Assembly (NCBI GenBank): GCA_039566865.1
Contig: CM076944.1
Location: 14,096,501-14,160,500 of the forward strand
DNA: 64,000 nucleotides
Direction: 5' to 3'
DNA from: Aurelia coerulea
Lineage: Eukaryota; Cnidaria; Scyphozoa; Semaeostomeae; Ulmaridae
Shown here: positions 57,145-64,000 of the stretch, piece after piece
Numbering within the stretch: position 1 is the first letter of the stretch
Layout: every line of letters starts with the position of its first letter
The notes under the pieces: model-generated
Databases searched by the model: none
The model's input: the letters and a program-made list of their open reading frames with translations, nothing else
What the model was told of the DNA's origin: nothing
Translations under genes and position numbers: made by a program

Positions 57145-57654
57145 ATGGCTACACATGTTTTCATGTTGGTGCTAATTACATTTGGCATTTGTAAATCAGC
57201 AGTATTCAGTGTAAAAGACAAAGTTCTTAAAGGGTCGATTGACTTCCAAGATCCCTCTGTTGCTCCAAAAAGCATAGAAGATGAATCATGTTTAAACGTT
57301 AACTTGAAAGATATAACTGACTTCACAACTGCATCTAAATTGATCGCAAATGCTACCATGAAGAATATCAATGGTGGATATGAGCAGGGAAGTGTGTTGA
57401 AGTACGAAATCAAGGTACCAACTGCTCTTTCTTCTGATAAGAAATACTCTGTCTCGGCAGTCCTGAATATTGGATGGTGCAAAGATGAGAAAAAGAAAAT
57501 AGACGCTGGAAACTGGATTAAAGAAAATGATTTCTTAACCGATACCAATTTCATCATTGAAAATCTTGAGCAATGCAGCAATTCCAAATCAAAGGAGTGT
57601 AAAGGACCTAAACTCTCATTGGTTAAGAACCTTCCAGTAGATGGAAAGGAGTAG
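57145..57654 (+). CDS. Secreted YbaY/YscW-domain-like protein, single exon
   Basis: The Met at 57145 (context AAAAATGG) gives 169 residues opening with a signal peptide, MATHVFMLVLITFGICKS. In-frame Mets further upstream (57112) would bury the signal, so 57145 is preferred. The body, from KGSIDFQD through SCLNVNLKDITDF, ANATMKNINGG, LKYEIKVPTALSSDKKYSVS and VLNIGWC, follows the strand order of the YbaY/YscW beta-barrel domain (V.L.D.S ... F.l.y....Y.v.A.i). Bacterial members are lipoprotein chaperones of secretion systems. As I recall, animal proteins with this domain exist but have no settled function. Four cysteines after the signal (one in GWCKD) may form disulfides. It probably acts outside the cell. 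No intron is seen. A possible AATAAA is at 58300. Confidence 0.5.
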   Translation: MATHVFMLVLITFGICKSAVFSVKDKVLKGSIDFQDPSVAPKSIEDESCLNVNLKDITDFTTASKLIANATMKNINGGYEQGSVLKYEIKVPTALSSDKKYSVSAVLNIGWCKDEKKKIDAGNWIKENDFLTDTNFIIENLEQCSNSKSKECKGPKLSLVKNLPVDGKE

Positions 57655-58780
57655 AAGCAACTTATCTTGTGCAAATACAGATTTAATTCATTCATGGCAT
57701 TCTTCATTTTCTGTTATCTAATACCACATTCGAGAACTAACCAAATCTAGCTAGAATGGCCTCGCCCCAATTGAGCACCCTTCGAAGAAAATGCTATGTA
57801 TTTTCCCAAGCTCGCCACTTTAAAATAATAACTTACAGCGAAAAGGTTCCTTCACCTCAGTGACAGATTGCTGCATATGACCAGCTGCATATGAACTTTC
57901 TCTTTTATTTGCCATTGATTTAAACATGCAGTTTTTACATTTCAACTGTGGAATTTTTAAGATGATTTCTAAAGATATGAATTTTGTAAATTTCCGCCAT
58001 TATGAATCACGTAAAAATGAACCAAAATATGAAATTTTCCAATCATTGTTTCAATTACTTGAAAGTACATGACTAGAGGATCGAAATAAGATCAAAACGA
58101 AAATTGTCAGACCTTTCTGAGCAGAGAAATATTGCTTTGAAAATGCTGTCCAGGCAGCGATATTCTGGAAGTACTTATGCAAACAAATCAATGAATTAGG
58201 CCCAACTTCAAAAATCATTTTCTTGGCTACCCGTTGTCCAATTTAAAAATTGTTTGTGTTCCATAAATCTTCAGAGTGTGCTTCATGATATGGGCATGAA
58301 ATAAATTTGAATTTTGAAACTTCATGTTTTGGCATTTCTTCCACTCCCTGGATCACTGTGCGTAGTGGTGGGTTGGAATTCCCTATCGAGCTATCCTGGA
58401 TTTAGCAATCTAAGCAAATCTTTGGAGGGTCAATGGCCAATATCCCTTGCCTATTGTCTCGGGTAGCAAAAAGTTGTTGTCGCGAAGAGCTTTCATTCCC
58501 TTGTCTATAAGACTTAGAGATCGCTTCTTTCTATTCAAATCCAAAAAGAGGAAGGAAAACATCTCCGGGTAAGGTCATTGGGGAGATTTGTAGAAAGAAA
58601 CTCATGCCTTGCTTTTTTGCGGCTTTGTCTATATGTAATATAAAAACATTCTTTTCAGTTGATCTCGTTGATAGTATTTTAAAATAATAATCATTTCTTT
58701 TCTTTTATTTGTCTAGGGTATAGAAACTATTTTTATGTAAATTTTAATATAAATACTTGGCTATCTAGGATTGTAAATAC
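57655..58780. other. 3' flank of the YbaY/YscW-like gene
   Basis: AT-rich; AATAAA at 58300-58305 is the first plausible polyadenylation signal. No other feature recognised. Confidence 0.35.
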
Positions 58781-58781
58781 A

Positions 58782-58805
58782 CTGAAGAAGATTTTATATC
58801 GAAAC
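58782..58805 (+). other. Third variant of the hammerhead-like Penelope end motif
   Basis: CTGAAGA, an extra A, GAT-TTTAT-ATC stem, GAAACG. The layout is the same as in the two Penelope families here, with only N7 and the stem changed. No Penelope coding sequence is adjacent, so this may be a solo end. Confidence 0.4.
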
Positions 58806-58884
58806 GTCTGCTCTGAAACAGTTGTGTTTTTATCATTTTATTTCTGTTTTACTTTGAATTTGGTTTAGTTTATATTATTATTAT

Positions 58885-60960
58885 TATTATTACCTCTACG
58901 AACCAAAACCATTAGAGGGAATGATGCACCTTTTATAAATAAAACATGGAGAACAGAAATTTATAACAGATCTCGCTTGCAGAAAAAATTTAAGAAAAAC
59001 CGGACCAGCGAAAATGAACATAATTTTGAAAAACAGAGAAAAAAATGCGTTTCCCTGAGGAAGAAATTAATCAAGAATCATTTCAGAAGGGTGACAGAAA
59101 ATGGGGTAGTGACAAATAAGGACTTTTGGAAGTTAGTTAAACCATTCCTGACAAATAAAGGATGCTTATCAGGGAACGACAGTTTGCTTTTAAAAGATGA
59201 TAAGATTATTACAGAAGACCATGTCCTTGCTAAAACTTTTAATGATCGTTACATTAACATCGTCGAGCGATCAAGTGGGAAAAAGCCACAAAGCCTGGCA
59301 GCCACAAATGAACAAACTAGTAATAGAGACATCGTGAAACAGATTCTCAAAAAATATGCCAATCACCCTAGCGTATTAGCTATACTTCAAAATCCAGAAA
59401 ACCATTTTTCAAACCTTTCATTTCGTGCAGTTGAACCAAATGAAGTAAAGAAATTGCTACAAAACATAAATAGCAAAAAGTCAACTGGAGAGGACCAAAT
59501 TCCCCCTAAACGTTTGCTTTTAGCTTCGGATGAACTGACTATACCCCTAGCAGATGCAATAAATAACAGTTTTAAGAAATGCAAGTATCCAGATAATGGA
59601 AAGCGAGCAGCTGTTACTCCATTAGATAAGGGTGAGCCGCTTCGTACAACGGAGAACAATTTTCGTCCCGTCAGCTTTCTCGAAAATCTATGAAAAAGTA
59701 ATCAAAGATCAACTCATTCCTCATCTTGACCATTGTCTTTCAAAGTTTATAGTGGCATATAGACAGCAATATAACACACAGCATGTCCTGGTAAGAATGA
59801 TCGAGGAATGGAGACGAAACCTTGACAATGATAATGTTGTGGGGGCCGTATTGATGGACCTTTCGAAAGCATTTGACTGTATCCCACATGATCTACTTAT
59901 TGTAAAATTATCCGCGTGTGGCTTTCATGAAGATGCACTCGTTTATATCTACTCATACCTGAAACGTAGACAACATTCAGTGCGTATTAACAACACGCAT
60001 AGTACTTTCCAACTCGTGCTTTCTGCTGTACCGCAACGATCTGTTCTTGGTCCAATCTTGTTTAACTTATACATAAACGATCTTTTTCTATATATAGAGA
60101 AAGCTACTTTACATAATCATGCAGACGATAATACTCTAACGGCTTTTTCAAAATCATTCCCAAACCTGGTTAGAATATTAGCACAAGAATCAAATGTTGC
60201 CATAGATTGGCTTGAAAGGAACCAAATGATTGCAAATCCGGACAAATTCCATGCCATCGTAGTAACAAAGGATAGAGATGACACAATAGGGGAACAACTA
60301 ACCATAAAAGGCAAACAAATGCAATCTGAAAATGCAGTAAGACTTCTGGGGGTAAAAATCAATCACAGACTAACCTTTGACGACCACATTTCCGATCTAT
60401 GCAGGAAAGCCGCTGCACAGCTAAACGCACTGAAAAAACTAAAGGGCTATATGGAGTTTAAAGCTAAAGAGATATTGGTCCAAAGCTTCGTTTTTTTTTC
60501 AAATTTTAATTACTGCCCTCTGGTCTGGCATTTTTCCTCTGAAAAGTCAGTAAAAAAAATTGAGAAGATCCATGAGCGAGCCCTTAGATTTCTTTACAAT
60601 GACTTTACGAGCTCTTATGACGACTTACTTTCCAAAGCCGGGAAATGCACGATGAGAATCAGCCGTCTCAGAACTCTTTGCATTGAAATCTATAAAACTG
60701 TCTCAAAATAAATCCTCCTTTTATGCAGGATATTTTCAAGCTAAAACAATCAACAAGGTCAGCAAGGAACCCAAACGAATTAATCCATCATAGACCAAAC
60801 CAAGTTACTTTTGGTTCAAACAGTCTATTATCGTTAGGACCACAAATTTGGAATGCTTTGCCCAAAAATATTAAATTAGCCGAAAACACTCAAACATTTA
60901 AGAGACTAATAAAACCATGGGATAGGCCAACTTGCAGATGTTGTATTTGCAGCTAATCAA
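58885..60960 (+). pseudogene. Degenerate LINE: linker, RT and C-terminus
   Basis: Starts near 58893 with RTKTIRGNDAPFINKTWRTE (typical of the region between endonuclease and RT), continues in frame from 58977 (NRSRLQKKFKKNR; NKDFWKLVKPFLTNKG) to EDQIPPKRLL and the RT entry NFRPVS at about 59670. A frameshift there moves to the frame 59632-60711, with AFSKIYEKVIKDQL, block A (VLMDLSKAFDCIPHDLL), block B (SAVPQRSVLGPILFNLY, R where G is usual) and block C (HNHADDNTL, H where Y is usual). A second shift near 60711 leads to the C-terminal frame ending LGPQIWNALPKNIKLAENTQ at 60954. Two frameshifts and altered catalytic blocks show it is dead. Confidence 0.85.
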
Positions 60961-61690
60961 TTATTGCTAGTAGTATATATTTTAGATATTCGATTTAGAT
61001 TAATTTCGATCAAGAAGCTAAAATGAAATTGAATAAAAATAAGATGACAAACAAGCAAAAACCGCTCGCTCGAGCGACATAATCCATTCCAAATTCGTTG
61101 GTTATTTTGAGGAGAACTTCCTTTATTCTACCAAAATCAGTCTTTAGAAAATTTGATCACTATTTTTCGAACTTTGTGGGCAGTCCGCAGGCATAAAAAT
61201 TCAATAAATCATGAATATATGAATATAGCTAAGCATCCAAGAAATCGAGAAAAAATAACCAAAAATAATATAGGATATTGACAACAGATTAAGGTAACTC
61301 TATTTTCCGCTCCAGCGAACAGCGAGATGATGTTTCGCAAAACATCTCTCCTCACAAAACAGTTAATTTCTCCAATATCATTCGGCCTATCGAAGAGCAG
61401 TAAAAAGGATGTTGTTCAGCATAGTCTGGGCAATCGAAAAATGTATAGATCACAATGTTTCGTCAACGCTAACTTCGAAAATCCGTGTTCAATTATTTTT
61501 TTGACTTCAGAAAAGTGGATTTATTTCCAAAACTACTCGAAAAAGTTTCGATCTTCTTTCGCTCCACCTTTAGCTAAGTAGTTCATCTACTACAATTCTT
61601 TGAAGTCTGATTGAAAAAGCTAGGCTAGATTTGCTAGATTTCCTGCAATTGAATTTTATATTTCTGCTTACTTTTCGACATCGAAAGAGA
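60961..61690. other. Unassigned sequence
   Basis: No gene recognised; the 84-residue ORF at 61327 has no motif. ATGAATATATGAATATAG near 61211 is a small tandem repeat. Confidence 0.35.
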
Positions 61691-63526
61691 AAAGCGTTGG
61701 TCAATGGAATCACATCAGCAAAATTTAACATCTATGACGTCATACTTACATATGGCGTCATATTTATAATAAAAACATGAAATAATTAGTGCATTATGAT
61801 CAAAATTGACCAATTAACAATTCAAGATCACTTTCCTATCGTTTTTACTGCTAAAAACTGATTTAAAATGACGATAAGGTATCAGGTAATTGTTTGGGAA
61901 TCAAGAACGACTTTGATCGACAGTTTTCATAACAATAGAATTCCAAAAATAAAATTGTTGACGTTTTCCATTTAACAACAATCAATATGTATCATATCTA
62001 TCGCTTTAACCCTATCCAGACTAGGCTTTTTGAAACTTTGGGGAGACTAGGGGGGGGCACAAAGTGCCCCCCCTGGTTTTTCATAGAATCATAAGTGCTA
62101 GAGACTTGAAACTTGGCACAAGTAACAAACATGATAAGGCAAACAAGATAATGTGATTTGTTTTTGTTTATGTCACGTGATTAAGTGCTGACGTCAGCAA
62201 ATGTTGCTAATTTGGGTGTAAAACCACATGTACTTTGTCACGTTGTATCTCCAAATTGATAACATAAATCGATGTGATACTTGAAACATAGAGGGATTAT
62301 ATCCTTGTAATTCTTATTTTGAAATTTTTGCTTTGTAACGCAAATATTTTTGATGATGTCAGCATTTATTTATTTTATACGAAAAAAAGAGCGATTTTTG
62401 TCTAAAATTGATTATAAATTACTTTTAAAAATAGCAAAAAATGCTAAATATACATAAAAATACCTGCTGCATCATATTATGTCACTCATTTTTCTAAAAA
62501 TGAACCATAACATGGTTTTTCGTCAGTACGCATGCGCAACAACCAATTGTTGATGACGTCATCAAAAATCAATAAACTATATATCAAATGAAAGCTTATT
62601 TCAAGACGAGCTCAAAAATGTTTGTCTCATTGTCATAGAGCCAGTGGTTCCAAAGCTATGACTTAAATGGTAACTTTTTTGCGGAGCACTCAATTTAAAG
62701 TCATGTGTTGACCCCCGGAATCAGTGTCAAAATTTTTGAAATAGACATTAAAATATGTCTCATAGATAGAAACTAAAAGTCACAAAAAAGCTAGACTATT
62801 GAAGAGATACTGGATGAGCTGTGTGAAAAAGTTTACTAGGGGGGGCACTTTGTGCCCCCCCTAGTCTGGATAGGGTTAAAGTTATTTATTGACCACATTT
62901 TATTGAAAATAATACTTTTTTAGGAGAAGAGCCAAAATTTGCAAATTTCCATTGTTTTGCGTTGCCTAGCAGCAGATCATGCAACTAATTAGCATTATGC
63001 TATTTTTAGAACCATAATTGCTTGGCAATCATATGTACCAAGTTATGTTGCCATAGGCATTACGGTTACTTAGAAAATATGGGGGCCTTTTTTTATATAT
63101 CATTCATATAAAAAGTTTACAATAAATTCTACAATCTACAATACTTATCTAATTACTTTACAAAACTACGGGAACGATACCAGGGGGAGCGAAAAACAAT
63201 GACTACCCCATGGCCAGAAACATAAATACATATAACGTTAACCTACATGCAACTAACTGTACACTACGAACGATTAGAAAACTAATGGATAAAGGATAAT
63301 ATACTAGATTCTGTCTAATATTATATGTCGTTTCCAGGTTGGGAAGAACTTAAAAAGTTCACGAGCGTGGCTCGTTTGAAATTGAGATGCATGAGATGCC
63401 TGACATCTAATATGAAACAGAATTTACAAGGAAAACAAAGAACATTCACAAAGGCCTTTTTTGCCCCCCTCCCCCCCCCCCCACAAAATGAGAAAGTGGT
63501 GCTTGATTTACCTATGTAGAATAGGG
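61690..63526. mobile_element. Older TTAA-type MITE hosting a younger one
   Basis: The right end GGTAAATCAAGCACCAC-type inverse leads to TAGGGTTAA (TTAA 63527-63530). The body 62880-63075 is the inverted relative of 11550-11740. The part left of 62006 contains TGACGTCATAC...GGCGTCATAT, as in the 39199 element. The left border is not certain. A C-run hairpin remnant lies at 63465-63485. Confidence 0.7.
62010..62875. mobile_element. Intact TTAA-flanked MITE, 866 bp
   Basis: TTAA at 62006-62009 and 62876-62879. The ends begin CCCTATCCAGACTAG. Both carry GGGGGGGCACAAAGTGCCCC hairpins (62050-62072 and about 62839-62860). It has a CACGTGAT, TGACGTCAGCA and TGACGTCATCA series inside and no transposase ORF. 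The flank GCTTTAAAGTTAT is uninterrupted in the copy at 11735-11752, which proves the TTAA insertion. Confidence 0.9.
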
Positions 63527-63530
63527 TTAA

Positions 63531-64000
63531 TAGATGCTATTTGTAACGTGCTTTCCTATCAGTTTTCGAGATGTTTTTCACAAATACCCTGTTACCACCG
63601 CCGTCCGTTTTTAAATCTTGGAAATTCAGCATACTGAAAGGCAATGGAGGCATCCTTTGATATTATTCAAAACATTTTGTCTCAATTTTTGTATTCACTT
63701 TTGAAAGTGCCCCCCCCCCCACAGGCAGGGGCCCCCATCACGCAATGACGTTAATTGTTTTGCCTTTTCACGCCACAGTGAAATATTTTTCCATAAATTT
63801 TCGCACAAATTCTCTGTTCATTGATTTATTTGTGGCCCTCTCTTTCCGCTCTTTCTTGTTTTCTGCACAATGTTGGGGATATTATTCATGTATGCTTTTG
63901 CCCCCCAACAGCATGCTTTGAACACACTCTGTGTCCCAACCCTGGATCGCTGAAATCCTTTTGCGAAATCTTGTGCAACAATTTCCTTCGCAGTTCCTGC
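63531..64000. other. Unassigned sequence to the window end
   Basis: Contains a C10 run with a nearby GGGGCCCCC (about 63711-63737), possibly an end of another G-run element. No coding sequence recognised. Confidence 0.35.

Noticed and set aside
57105..57707. 200-codon minus-strand ORF opposite the YbaY/YscW-like gene
   Set aside because: Antisense shadow; the plus strand has the signal peptide and a domain-like pattern.

Overview
The window looks like a repeat-dominated stretch of an invertebrate animal nuclear genome. Support for this: spliced coding exons with GT/AG borders, Penelope-like retroelements with a GIY-YIG endonuclease, several non-LTR (LINE) families with frameshifted reverse transcriptase (RT) ORFs, and many non-autonomous DNA transposons. 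AT content is high by eye. The repertoire resembles cnidarian genomes, but that is inference and no species is claimed. I saw no bacterial operons, CRISPR arrays, rRNA or convincing tRNA.

Layout. 0-11.5 kb: an element with four GTCGCCCATTATG blocks, a 10-bp minisatellite, a small foldback MITE, two LINE 3' fragments (the second split by a TTAA-flanked MITE), a detached LINE tail and a TA-flanked MITE. 11.5-21 kb: a minus-strand LINE, a long foldback element, then a TA-flanked MITE carrying a LINE RT pseudogene and a near-perfect 3.7-kb head-to-head palindrome of a Penelope-like element. 21-24 kb: a minus-strand LINE relic. 24.2-32.9 kb: a two-exon host gene for a secreted cystine-knot cytokine or growth factor (IL-17-like is my best guess); its ~8.2-kb intron holds at least six transposon insertions. 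34-42 kb: TA-flanked MITEs, a second head-to-head Penelope pair from another family, and TTAA-flanked MITEs. 43.3-53.3 kb: a five-level nest of inverted-repeat elements, the innermost with a possible captured promoter and two small exons. 54.9-56.3 kb: another TA-flanked element. 57.1-57.65 kb: a single-exon secreted protein resembling the YbaY/YscW lipoprotein-chaperone domain. 58.8-61 kb: a Penelope-type end motif and a degenerate LINE. 61.7-63.5 kb: one TTAA MITE inserted inside an older one.

The mobile elements give an internally checkable history. Target-site duplications (TTAA, TA, 6-9 bp) can be read at many insertions, and related copies elsewhere in the window show the empty site. 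The only intact host protein candidates are the cytokine-like gene (24182-32863) and the YbaY/YscW-like gene (57145-57654). All RT ORFs are 5'-truncated or frameshifted, or lack parts of the catalytic region, so no complete autonomous element is present.
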